Of a stretch of DNA of 64,000 nt, positions 48,659 through 57,824 are shown in pieces. Both the position numbers and the translations under genes were made by a program. Source of the DNA: Deltaproteobacteria bacterium (GTDB taxonomy: Bacteria; Myxococcota_A; Polyangia; Polyangiales; Polyangiaceae); NCBI GenBank assembly GCA_003235365.1, contig QJWJ01000522.1, positions 1 through 64,000 of the forward strand, given 5' to 3'. The notes under the pieces were generated by a model. That model saw only the letters and a program-made list of their open reading frames with translations, did no database searches and was not told where the DNA came from. Within the stretch, counting starts at the first letter, position 1. Each line of letters begins with the position of its first letter.

Positions 48659-49081
48659 ATGGGTGAAAACAGAGTAGTAGGAAAAGTGCTCGTCATCGAC
48701 GATTCGCCGACTGCTAGGGCGAGCATCGCAAACGTGTTGGGGCGCGCCGGCTGGGATGTTTTCGAACTACCATCCGCGATCGGTGCCACCCGCACGATCC
48801 TGCGCTACGAGGTCGACGCGGTGATTGTGGACATCAGCATGCCCGGATTGTCGGGGGACAAGCTCGTGTCCGTGCTCAGGCGAAACCCACGACTGCGAGG
48901 GCTGGTGGTCATCGTCGTTTCCGGCCTCACCGACACTGAGCTGGAGGCGGTCAGGACCAGAGTCCCCGCAGACGCCGTCCTATCCAAGCAGGAGATTCAA
49001 TCCGCGCTGGTTGCCACGCTGCATCGCACACGATCACTGCGCCGCATCGGGATGGAGGCTCGCGTCGAAGAAACGGGCTGA
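48659..49081 (+). CDS. Stand-alone receiver-domain response regulator
   Basis: KVLVIDDSPTARASIANVL, VIVDISMPGLSGDKLV, VVSGLTD, VLSKQE; no output domain. Confidence 0.92.
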   Translation: MGENRVVGKVLVIDDSPTARASIANVLGRAGWDVFELPSAIGATRTILRYEVDAVIVDISMPGLSGDKLVSVLRRNPRLRGLVVIVVSGLTDTELEAVRTRVPADAVLSKQEIQSALVATLHRTRSLRRIGMEARVEETG

Positions 49082-49189
49082 GTGAGAAAGTATGGTCGGA
49101 TGCGGCAGTTGATGAAACGCCGGGCGCGATCACCCCAAAAACTCACCGCAAGCCTGGCCACTCGGGGCGACCTACACTAGACAAAGCGG

Positions 49190-50494
49190 ATGCCGCTTCC
49201 GCCAGCTCAACCCAATCCGGGAGCGTCGGCAACCACCCGCCGACAGTTCCTGCGCAGCGGTCTGGCATTGAGCGGTGGTCTGTTCGCGGGGTGCCAGTCA
49301 AGACCCTCCTCCACGGGGCGTAGTTCGCCCACGCCACCCAAATCCCGCCAACCCGACGCGTCGACTCCGAGCGCTCCCCTCCGGGACGACGGACACCCTT
49401 GGGACGCCTCGACGGGTGAAGACTGCACCGATGGCGGTCCACGCGAGTACGTCGACGACGTGCCATTCGTCGGGGAGGACGACGCTCCGTTCGAGGTCGC
49501 AATCAACGAGGGGCTCGACGGCAGACTCTTCACGGATCTGACCCGGCTGACGTCGCGGAATCTCATCGTCGCGAACGACGCTTTCTACATCCGAACGCGA
49601 CGGCCTGACCGCCTGACATCGCTGTCACCGTGGACGATTCGAGTGCACGGCACGGTTCAGCGTGAGCTGACGTTGAACGTCGAACAGTTGCGCGCGAGGG
49701 AGCGTGCACTGGGAACCCATCTGCTCGAGTGCAGCGGCAATGGTCGTGGCGCAGGATTCGGCATGCTCAGTAGCGCCGAATGGGGCGGAATCGAAGTATT
49801 GGACGCGCTTTCGGATGCATCAGCTACTTCACCTGAAGCCCGCATCCTGATCAGCGGCTTTGATGACCACTCGCTTCCGTCAGCCAACAACCATTCGACT
49901 CCCGGAGCGAGCTGGATCTTCACGCGTACACAGCTCGAATCAGCCGGCGCGTTCTTCGCGACGAGCATGAACGGCGAGGCGCTTCCCCCCGACCACGGTG
50001 CACCAATCCGCTTGGTCGTGCCGGGCTGGTACGGCTGCACTTGCATCAAGTGGGTCGACGAGATCGAGTTCGTGCCCGACGACGCCGCCGCGACGTCACA
50101 GATGCTCGAGTTTGCCTCGCGCACCCATCAGTCGGGAACACCCGAGTTGGCCCGCGACTATCTGCCCGCCGTGATCGATACGGCCGCGATGCCAATCCGC
50201 GTGGAACGCTGGCGCAACAACGCCGGGTCGATTGTCTACCGTGTCGTGGGCATCGTCTGGGGTGGAACCGAACCCGTCTCCGAGCTGGAGATCCGCTTCG
50301 GTGACGGCACGTGGAGCCGGGTTCCGCTGTGTACAGCACCGTCCCAAACCACGAGCTGGTCACTTTGGTCCCATTGGTGGCAGCCGTCGGCGTCGGGAAC
50401 CTACTCGATCGTGCTCCGCGTCGGAGATCCTAACGTGCGTACTCGCCGTCTGGATCGACAGTACTACCTGCGCGAAGTAACCGTGGACGTCTGA
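49190..50494 (+). CDS. Sulfite oxidase-family molybdopterin-dependent oxidoreductase with Tat-like signal
   Basis: TTRRQFLRSGLALSGGLFAGC; HLLECSGNGRGAG (Mo-ligand Cys region), PIRLVVPGWYGCTCIKWVDEIEF; C-terminal Mo-co dimerisation-like domain. Confidence 0.88.
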   Translation: MPLPPAQPNPGASATTRRQFLRSGLALSGGLFAGCQSRPSSTGRSSPTPPKSRQPDASTPSAPLRDDGHPWDASTGEDCTDGGPREYVDDVPFVGEDDAPFEVAINEGLDGRLFTDLTRLTSRNLIVANDAFYIRTRRPDRLTSLSPWTIRVHGTVQRELTLNVEQLRARERALGTHLLECSGNGRGAGFGMLSSAEWGGIEVLDALSDASATSPEARILISGFDDHSLPSANNHSTPGASWIFTRTQLESAGAFFATSMNGEALPPDHGAPIRLVVPGWYGCTCIKWVDEIEFVPDDAAATSQMLEFASRTHQSGTPELARDYLPAVIDTAAMPIRVERWRNNAGSIVYRVVGIVWGGTEPVSELEIRFGDGTWSRVPLCTAPSQTTSWSLWSHWWQPSASGTYSIVLRVGDPNVRTRRLDRQYYLREVTVDV

Positions 50495-50536
50495 CTCCAG
50501 ACTCCACACGCTCTCACCAGTGCCGACAAACGACAC

Positions 50537-50569
50537 GGCCCCGCGACGGCTAACCACCGTCGCAGGGCC
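50537..50569. terminator. Bidirectional terminator-like hairpin between convergent genes
   Basis: GGCCCCGCGACGG CTAACCA CCGTCGCAGGGCC, 13-bp stem with one mismatch. Confidence 0.6.
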
Positions 50570-50593
50570 AACGTCGGTTGGATCCGCTCGCCG

Positions 50594-51757
50594 CTACTTC
50601 TTCTTGCCGCCCGAGCTACCGCTACCCCCACCATTCTCGCCAGTTCCGCCGCTGCTGCTATTGCCGGCGCTCTTGCCCTTGCCCGCGCCGTAGGCGTTGC
50701 CCTTGGGATCGAAGACGTGGTCGTGATTGTTGTCACCGTAGCCGTGCCCGTTCTTGGCCTTGCCATCGTCGCAGCCGCTCTCGCAGTCGCCGTCACGCGC
50801 ACCGTCGTCGTCTGCGCCGCCGTTCTCCGATCCATCGCCACCGGACATGCCGTCGTCGGCACCGCCTGACGTGCCGTCGTCGTCGCCATCGGACATGCCG
50901 TCGTCGGCACCGCCTGACGTGCCGTCGTCGTCGCCATCGGACATGCCGTCGTCGACACCGCCTGACGTACCGTCGTCAGGGCTGACGTCGCCGCTGCCGC
51001 CGGTGCCCCCAAACGTCGAATTGGAGGAGCCACCGCTCACGCCAACGCCGTCTGGAGCCGCGGCGGGCCCGGAGCTTCCCGACGGATCGGTTTGCTCACC
51101 GCTGCCGTCACCCGATGAACCACTGCCACTCCATCCCCAGCTCGACCCACCGCCGCTGGTCCCCGTCCCCGATCCGTCAGTCGCACCACTCGCGCCAAAC
51201 TGTGAACCGTCGGCACCACTGCCGTCGCTGGTGCCGTAGCCTGACCCACTACCGCCCCCCGACGTCAGCGAACTGCTCGATTCCCCCTCGCTCCCGCTCG
51301 AAGTCGTCCCTGCGCCATCGCCGTCGAAGGATGTGTTGCTACCGGACTGATCGCCGAATTCCGGATCGGTCGCCTCCGGACCGTCGACTTCGTCCGCAAA
51401 GCCATCGCCCAAGCCTTCATCCGCAGGCGCACCGAGATCGCCGTCCAGCGCCGGGTCGTAGCCCTCAGGGTCGCCCGCCCCAGCAGGATCGGAATCGGAT
51501 CCGAACCCATCGGGGTCCGAGTTACCAGACGGGTCGGCGAAGTCGCCGCCCTCGCTCCAGCTCCCTCCCTGATCTGCCGTCGGGTCGCTTGGATCACCGG
51601 GTGTGGGGGGATACGCCGGGTCGCCCTCCAAGTCACCCATCTCAGGGTCGGAATAGCCGGAGTTGTTGTCGTAGTGAGGCGCCTCGGAACATGCCGCGGT
51701 GAGCACCAAGCCGAGAGCCGTCAAACCCAAACCAGATCGCGAGAGCAGGAGCTTCAT
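50594..51757 (-). CDS. Low-complexity Gly/Ser/Asp-rich lipoprotein
   Basis: Lipobox LGLVLTAAC; ~350 aa of SDPDGFGSDSDPAGAGDPEG..., GSGSSG..., DDGTSGGADDGMSDGD repeats; basic C-terminus GGKKK. Confidence 0.75.
   Translation of the reverse strand: MKLLLSRSGLGLTALGLVLTAACSEAPHYDNNSGYSDPEMGDLEGDPAYPPTPGDPSDPTADQGGSWSEGGDFADPSGNSDPDGFGSDSDPAGAGDPEGYDPALDGDLGAPADEGLGDGFADEVDGPEATDPEFGDQSGSNTSFDGDGAGTTSSGSEGESSSSLTSGGGSGSGYGTSDGSGADGSQFGASGATDGSGTGTSGGGSSWGWSGSGSSGDGSGEQTDPSGSSGPAAAPDGVGVSGGSSNSTFGGTGGSGDVSPDDGTSGGVDDGMSDGDDDGTSGGADDGMSDGDDDGTSGGADDGMSGGDGSENGGADDDGARDGDCESGCDDGKAKNGHGYGDNNHDHVFDPKGNAYGAGKGKSAGNSSSGGTGENGGGSGSSGGKKK
50843..50986. repeat. 48-bp tandem repeat, 3 copies, coding for DGMSDGDDDGTSGGAD-type 16-mers
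   Basis: Unit GGACATGCCGTCGTCGGCACCGCCTGACGTGCCGTCGTCGTCGCCATC starting at 50843, 50891, 50939 (third copy diverged). Confidence 0.9.
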
Positions 51758-52023
51758 GGTCCCCCAGTACGGCGCAGCGCGGCAAAGGCGGAGCGGCGTG
51801 AATGTGAATGTCTGATCTCGCGGCGTAAACTTAAGGGGTGGCACGTCGCTTCGGTTCACACCGGTGCCCGCGTTCCCTTCCGGAGCAACCGCATCACAGT
51901 TCCAACGCAACGCGACGTCCGCCAGCCCGCGGAAACGCGCCAGACAGTCGGCGTCGCCACACGACGAGACCGTCGTTATCCTACAGGAATCAATAGCCTT
52001 TGAGGGCTATCCCATCTCCCCAC

Positions 52024-54561
52024 TCAGGGTACGAGCAGTGCGTCGACGTGCTCCGCTTCACGATGACTGGCCAGGCGTGAGACCAGGTTCTCGCGCGAGC
52101 TCCAAGGCATCACGTTCCCCTTGGGCGTGTCGTACTCGAGGCGCAGATTGTCGTCCGTCGAGACGAGGTCGGAGACGGCGCGCTCCGATTCGTCCGCCGC
52201 CTGACGAATGAATGCGTCGATCCCGCGTTCGGTGACGAGCACGTCCGCCAACAGCGACGCGAGCGAGCGGTCCGCGGGCAGCAGGTCGGCAAGCTCCGAG
52301 CGGCCTTGGAGCACCCTCAATGCCTGAACCGAGGCACGCAACGGGCGATGGGAAGCCACGAGGATCCCCTGCCCGCCACCATAGAACAATGCCACGTGCT
52401 CGAACTGCTGTCGCAACGTGTGCAGCACCGTTGCGAACACGTCGTCGTGCATGTGGTGCAGCTGCACCCATTGCTGGAAGATCCCCCCTTCGGTCAAACG
52501 CTCTCCGACCAGTTCGTAGAAATCGCGGCTGTATAGCGCGGCGGCCCCCGCAAACCACACACTCGACAGCTCCATGCCGATGAGGTCGTAGCGTGCGGTG
52601 CTGGTCAATAGATGGTTGCGCCCGTCGTTGATATGCAAAGTCAAACGCGGATCGTCGAGCGCACCGTGATTGACCGACGTGAAGTAATCGCTCGCTGCCT
52701 CGACGATTGCCGGTGAGATCTCGACCACGTCGATCTGGCGCCACGGGTAGCCAGCGTAGGTGCCCAACGTCGTGCCAGTGCCCAGACCGATGACCAGAGC
52801 ACGAGCGAAGTCGGAAACGAACAGCGACGGGTAATGCGCAAAGAAGCGCTGGGCGTGCATCTCCAAGCCGTCGTTCCCCTGGAATTTGCCGTTGGTCAGC
52901 AGCGTGTGAACGCCGTTGTCGGCTTCGGTGATGGTGGTGATCCCGCCGTGCACGTCTTCCCGAACGAAGGGAACCTGCCTCGGCGGCGTGTAGCCACTGA
53001 AGTAGACGTTGCTCCCAGCGGTCAAGCGCGCCAGATCCCAACGCGGGAGCAACACGGCTGCCCCGGCCAGCGCAAACAGAACGAGTCTTTGAAACGACGC
53101 TCGCTGGCGAAGCCCGTCACCCGCCGCCAACAGCGCTCCGGCCCCCGCCAGTACCAGCGCGACGCCGCGTAGACTCAGCTCAGATCCGAAACTGGGAAGC
53201 AGGACGTACCCGGCCAAGAGCGACCCGAAAATGGCACCGAGCGTGTTGCTCACCGTCAGCGAGCCGACCCACGCTCCAACGTCCGCGCGCTGCGCGATCG
53301 AGCGCAACACTAACGGAAACGTCAAACCCATGAGCACCGTGGGCACGACGAGGATCGCCGCGGCGACCGTCGCCCGCACGACTTCGCGCCCCCAAAAGCC
53401 GTTCACGACGTGGCCCGCCGCGCCGAAGATCGGAGGCAACAGATCCCACACCGGCAACACCGCCAACGTGGCGCAACCGCTCAGCGACAAGCTGATGCTC
53501 AGCGCATGACTGCCGAAGCGTCGTTCGACGTTGGGGGCGAAGGCCGCCCCTGCAAACAAGCAGAGCAGGAACACTGCCAAGATGACGCTGAAGGCGTAGA
53601 CGCTGTTGCCGACGACGACCGCCAACAGGTGCGTATTGACCACCTCAGCAACGAACACGACGGCGCCGGACAACGCTGCAACCCACTGCAGGCGCGCCTT
53701 GGTCGTGCTGCCGTCGGCGTGGACCGCATGCACCTGCTCGCGAGGACGCAGCTCACGCCGCAAGGATACTGCGGGAGGCTCCTCCACCTCGTGTGCGGTC
53801 GACGAGACGGCGTGAATTCTGAGCCCCGCGATACTTGCCGCCACGCCGATCAGCCCAGTCAGGCCAGCGGCCAACTGCAAGGTACCCGACAAGCCGAGCG
53901 TGGGGAGCAGCGTGTACGCTGCCAGAAGCGCTCCCAACGCGCCGCCGAAAGTGTTTGCTGCGTACAGCGCGTTCAGACGCGAATTGGATTCACCACTGCC
54001 GGCACTGCGCAACGCGGGCGCCAGCAACGGCAGGGTCATGCCCATGGCGGTCGTCGGGATCACGACGACGAGCGCCGCAAACAACCAGCGCAGCCCAGTA
54101 ACGAGCACGAGTGACCCCTCGAAGCGCACGGCAAGTTCGACGTACGCGGGAGTCAAAGCCTGGAAAGCAACGGGAGCCAGAGCGATCGATACCGCGGCGC
54201 ACAGCTCCGCGACACCGTAGGCCAGCAGCGGTCTGCGCACTCGACCCGCGAGCTTCCCCCCGAAGTGTGAGCCCAACATCAACCCACACATGAAGGCGGC
54301 AAGCACGGCGCTGATCGCGTAGGCCGTGGCACCAAACACGGTGCTGAGGTACTTGGAAAAGCAAACTTGGTCGATCAGCCCCAGTCCCCCGGACACGCTG
54401 AACAAGCAGCACAGCACGGCAAACGTGCTCGCGCTGAGTTCGCTCCTCGCGGGCGACTCTCGTCGGGACGACGCTGCGCCATTGCCCACATCCTGCGCCG
54501 CGGGTTCCGACACCGCCAGGTCGCGTGCAGCGCTCCCCTCACTCGCTCGTCGTGATTCCAT
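52024..54561 (-). CDS. Fused MFS-like membrane transporter / spermidine synthase-like protein
   Basis: Multiple TM helices N-terminally, then VIGLGTGTTLGTYAGYPWRQIDVVEISPAIVEAAS...DDPRLTLHINDGRNHLLTSTARYDLIGMELSS. Confidence 0.85.
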   Translation of the reverse strand: MESRRASEGSAARDLAVSEPAAQDVGNGAASSRRESPARSELSASTFAVLCCLFSVSGGLGLIDQVCFSKYLSTVFGATAYAISAVLAAFMCGLMLGSHFGGKLAGRVRRPLLAYGVAELCAAVSIALAPVAFQALTPAYVELAVRFEGSLVLVTGLRWLFAALVVVIPTTAMGMTLPLLAPALRSAGSGESNSRLNALYAANTFGGALGALLAAYTLLPTLGLSGTLQLAAGLTGLIGVAASIAGLRIHAVSSTAHEVEEPPAVSLRRELRPREQVHAVHADGSTTKARLQWVAALSGAVVFVAEVVNTHLLAVVVGNSVYAFSVILAVFLLCLFAGAAFAPNVERRFGSHALSISLSLSGCATLAVLPVWDLLPPIFGAAGHVVNGFWGREVVRATVAAAILVVPTVLMGLTFPLVLRSIAQRADVGAWVGSLTVSNTLGAIFGSLLAGYVLLPSFGSELSLRGVALVLAGAGALLAAGDGLRQRASFQRLVLFALAGAAVLLPRWDLARLTAGSNVYFSGYTPPRQVPFVREDVHGGITTITEADNGVHTLLTNGKFQGNDGLEMHAQRFFAHYPSLFVSDFARALVIGLGTGTTLGTYAGYPWRQIDVVEISPAIVEAASDYFTSVNHGALDDPRLTLHINDGRNHLLTSTARYDLIGMELSSVWFAGAAALYSRDFYELVGERLTEGGIFQQWVQLHHMHDDVFATVLHTLRQQFEHVALFYGGGQGILVASHRPLRASVQALRVLQGRSELADLLPADRSLASLLADVLVTERGIDAFIRQAADESERAVSDLVSTDDNLRLEYDTPKGNVMPWSSRENLVSRLASHREAEHVDALLVP

Positions 54562-54662
54562 CCCGCCGCGACTAGAGCACATCTCGAAGCGATCCGCGAC
54601 CGAATGCTTCCTTGCAGTCACCGCGCACCGATGCGGGCCGTGTTGCCGCACCCGCAAGCGGC

Positions 54663-55553
54663 TCAGTCCTCACGTCGATCGGCAAACAGGTCGACTCGGA
54701 CGGAGCCCGAGCCGACTTCGATCACGCCGGCCAACTCGGGATCGCCGTAGCGCGCCCTGCCTGTGAACACCGTCAGGTTGTCTCGATGACGGTAGATGCC
54801 GCAACCGTGCGTGTGCCCGCACAGAACCGTAATTCGCGTGCGCGGCCACGCCTCGGCCACGGCGTCGACGACGTCACCCAGCGCCTTGCTGCTGAAGAAG
54901 GGCGCCCAGTAGTCGTTGCTCGACTCGCCGGCGTGCCAAGCCGCCGCCTGAAACGGCGGCACGTGGGTGGCGACGATGACTTCGTCGGGAACTTGGGTCG
55001 GGTGTCCGTCGTCGTAGCGGTCCGCAGACAACACGGTGTGTAGCTGGTCGCGGAGCAAACGAGCCTCGGCATCCGCGCGGCGTTCGCACGTGGCCAACAG
55101 CTTTTGCCGACTGTCGTCTCGAGCTTCGAACAGCTCGGCGATCCGCACGAAATCCGTCAACTGCAGCGCCGTGTTTCGGTCGCCGTTGCGCGCGTCGTAC
55201 CAACCGTCCACGCCGAGCAGTACGACGTGCTGGGCAAGCCACGCCGGGCCCTGCCTGAGCCAGTGCAGGTTCGACACTCGACTGCAGAGGTCGTCGACCG
55301 CGGGAACCACCTCGGCAAACGATCCCCCATAAAAATCATGGTTCCCCAACACGAAGTGGACGGGACGTTCGAACCCTGACGCCAGCTCGCCGAGAATGTG
55401 CACGACGCTCGGCGCCTCGCCGATGTCTCCGGTGACGATCAGCCCCGCACAATCGGGCGATGCGCGCAGCAGCCCGACGCCGAAATCACGTGCGGCGGAA
55501 GGCTGCGACAAATGGTCGAGATGAACGTCGGTCGCCCAAAGCCAATCGGACAT
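54663..55553 (-). CDS. Metallophosphoesterase (calcineurin-like)
   Basis: WATDVHLDHL, GDIGEAPS, LGNHDFYGG, VLCGHTHGCG. Confidence 0.9.
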   Translation of the reverse strand: MSDWLWATDVHLDHLSQPSAARDFGVGLLRASPDCAGLIVTGDIGEAPSVVHILGELASGFERPVHFVLGNHDFYGGSFAEVVPAVDDLCSRVSNLHWLRQGPAWLAQHVVLLGVDGWYDARNGDRNTALQLTDFVRIAELFEARDDSRQKLLATCERRADAEARLLRDQLHTVLSADRYDDGHPTQVPDEVIVATHVPPFQAAAWHAGESSNDYWAPFFSSKALGDVVDAVAEAWPRTRITVLCGHTHGCGIYRHRDNLTVFTGRARYGDPELAGVIEVGSGSVRVDLFADRRED

Positions 55554-55640
55554 GCGACTCAGAGCATAGAGCATCTCCACACGAGTCGAAGCATCGACGC
55601 GACTTGGTCACCGGTCTCCGCCGCTACCGAACGCCAGGCC

Positions 55641-56108
55641 TCACGTGCCGAAGCTGCGCTCGGCGCTGACGCCACAGAACTCGCGCAGTCGGGCGCGCTC
55701 CGCATCGTCGAGCACGTCGCTCAGCCAGTCGACGAGTTCGTAGGCGTTCGTGAACAGCCGGCGGTCCGCGTTATCCCCCTCCCGTACCAAGCGTTGAAAC
55801 TGCAGAATGGCGAGCGGCGACTCGGTGGATGCCAGAGCCGCGCTGCGCAGCAGCCGTGGATTGTTGTGCTTGAGGCGCTCCGCGAGCAGATTCGCGGCGG
55901 GTTCGGACATCAGCGGGCAGCGGCGCCAATCGGCAATGAACACGGCCTTTTGACCCTTCGGCACGCTGCGGACCGCGCCCTCGATCAGGTCGAGCAAGCC
56001 TTGCACGTCCCTGTCGTCGCGGTAGCCAGCGGCTACACGTACCTCCACCAGACGCCCCACCCGCACCTCGGCTGTGTTCTGCATGCCCCCGTGTAAACGG
56101 CGTGACAC
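55641..56108 (-). CDS. Hypothetical protein, SpoIIAA/STAS-like character
   Basis: GLLDLIEGAVRSVPKGQKAVFIADWRRCPLMSEPAANLLAERLKHNNPRLLRSAALAS; no diagnostic motif. Confidence 0.5.
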   Translation of the reverse strand: MSRRLHGGMQNTAEVRVGRLVEVRVAAGYRDDRDVQGLLDLIEGAVRSVPKGQKAVFIADWRRCPLMSEPAANLLAERLKHNNPRLLRSAALASTESPLAILQFQRLVREGDNADRRLFTNAYELVDWLSDVLDDAERARLREFCGVSAERSFGT

Positions 56109-56240
56109 TTCAATTGCGTAACGGGTCGCACGCGAGGCGGTGTCCCCAAGCAGGTCAGCAGCAGGGCTGCCCCAGCAGAAGCCGAACCGCGCAGCTGCAA
56201 CAAACAGCGGACCGACGGTGGCGTAGGGATTGAAGTTCGT

Positions 56241-56390
56241 TCAGCTCAGCAGGCCGATGATCTGCAGCAGCGAAACCAAACCGACCGTGCCGAGGCCAAC
56301 CAGCGACGTTGCGATCGCCAAAACTCCCGTCGCGTCCAACGCCTCGTCATTGGCGGAGGGGACGGGCAACTCGTTGGCTAAGTCGGACAT
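56241..56390 (-). CDS. 49-aa predicted single-TM small protein (below the ORF-track threshold)
   Basis: Translation MSDLANELPVPSANDEALDATGVLAIATSLVGLGTVGLVSLLQIIGLLS*; AGGAAA ribosome-binding-like sequence just upstream of ATG. Confidence 0.5.
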   Translation of the reverse strand: MSDLANELPVPSANDEALDATGVLAIATSLVGLGTVGLVSLLQIIGLLS

Positions 56391-56679
56391 CGGATTTCCT
56401 CGCAGTCCCCGCTGAACGATTGCGGAGTATGCCCTTACAGATGCCTACACCAAGCCACACTGGCAATAGTGCTCTTTGCGCCTGGCGTCATTGGGCCAAA
56501 AAGCGTTCCGCATCGGACGAGTCGTCGCACACCTGCAACATTCAGGACTTACAGGGCGTTCCAAATCAGACCCGTCGACGCCACCGTCACGCGAGCTTAC
56601 CGCCGCTGGTGCAGAACGCGTGGTTTCGGTGAGACGCGAGTGTTCGGGCGATCGCGCGTATCGGCAAGTCGATCGGTAC

Positions 56680-57414
56680 CTAGCCGTAACAGGCGAGCAG
56701 ACTCGAAGTAATCGGGTTGTCCGGCGCGAGGTTGGCCTGGTCGTACAAGGCCTGGGGCGACAATGGCAAGCGATGCAGCATCACGGTGGGCCGCCCCTCC
56801 TCGACCCAGATGCTCGCGTACTCGGCGTGTGGCAAGATCACCGGCGCGGTCCCGCTCACGCTCTGCTCGAACGGCATGCCGACGCTCCCGGGATTGACCA
56901 CCCACTTGCCGCGGTGTTGCCGCAACATCTGCAAGTGCGTGTGGCCCCCCGCGTAAACGAGAGCATCGACGTCACCGAGCTCCGCGTCGAGCTGCTCTGG
57001 CGGCGTGACGGCGAGCAACTCGGTCATGTGAGAGGACGGCGTGCCGTGGTATAGGTAAACACCCACACCGTCGAGCTCGAGGCGCAGCGTGCTCGAAAAC
57101 GACGCCAAGAAGTCGAGCTCTGCCTGCCCGAGTCGCTGCCGGCACCACTGCACGGCGTCCACCACGACTGGCGCTTCGGTATAGGAGTGAATGAGATCGG
57201 GATCGAGCATGAACGCGTCGTGGTTGCCCATGATGCACGGACACCCCAACTCGACTAGTCGCGCGATGACCTCGTTCGGTTTGGGCCCAAGCGTCGCCAC
57301 GTCGCCCAAGCACACCACCTGGTCGATCCCACGCCGCTCGACGTCCGCCAGCACGGCGTCGAGAGCCAGCAGATTCGCGTGCAGGTCCGAGATCAGCGCG
57401 AGGGATTGGGGCAT
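56680..57414 (-). CDS. YfcE/MJ0936-type metallophosphatase
   Basis: LALISDLHANLLALDAVL, CLGDVATLGPKPNEV, IMGNHDAF, YAGGHTHLQML, NPGSVGMPF. Confidence 0.9.
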   Translation of the reverse strand: MPQSLALISDLHANLLALDAVLADVERRGIDQVVCLGDVATLGPKPNEVIARLVELGCPCIMGNHDAFMLDPDLIHSYTEAPVVVDAVQWCRQRLGQAELDFLASFSSTLRLELDGVGVYLYHGTPSSHMTELLAVTPPEQLDAELGDVDALVYAGGHTHLQMLRQHRGKWVVNPGSVGMPFEQSVSGTAPVILPHAEYASIWVEEGRPTVMLHRLPLSPQALYDQANLAPDNPITSSLLACYG

Positions 57415-57586
57415 CACCAAAAAGCTTGCGAGATCCCAGGGGTTGGAGCCACAAAGAAAGGCCCTCCACGGCGCCCCTCTGGCCCGTCCGGAGCGCCAGA
57501 CCTGCCCATCGCACCCCAATCCCCCCACTTTGCCCCTCCCCCGCGCTTGCACCCACACCGCCCCCCCACTAAGGTTCCGCTCCCGC

Positions 57587-57668
57587 GCGCGAGTGGCGGA
57601 ATTGGCAGACGCACCGGATTTAGGTTCCGGCGTAGAGATACGTGGAGGTTCGAGTCCTCTCTCGCGCA
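57587..57668 (+). tRNA. tRNA-Leu (anticodon UAG)
   Basis: Acceptor GCGCGAG/CTCGCGC, anticodon stem-loop CCGGA-TTTAGGT-TCCGG (TAG), long variable arm, T-loop GGTTCGAGTCC; CCA not encoded. Confidence 0.95.
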
Positions 57669-57672
57669 CAAG

Positions 57673-57696
57673 AGCCCAGCCCATAGGCTGGGCTTT
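57673..57696 (+). terminator. Intrinsic terminator of tRNA-Leu
   Basis: AGCCCAGCC CATA GGCTGGGCT followed by TT. Confidence 0.75.
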
Positions 57697-57722
57697 GTGC
57701 TCGAGAGGGCCTCAGGGGAACC

Positions 57723-57769
57723 AGTCGCCGCTCTGCGGCTCCTTCGTTCGCGCGAGTCCTCTCTCGCGC
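57723..57769 (+). repeat. 47-bp repeat copy 1, carries modified tRNA-Leu 3' end
   Basis: AGTCGCCGCTCTGCGGCTCCTTCGTTCGCGCGAGTCCTCTCTCGCGC. Confidence 0.95.
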
Positions 57770-57824
57770 TCGAACAGACCAGCCTTGGCAACGCTTTCCG
57801 GCGCGAGTGGGAATCGGGGGAAAC

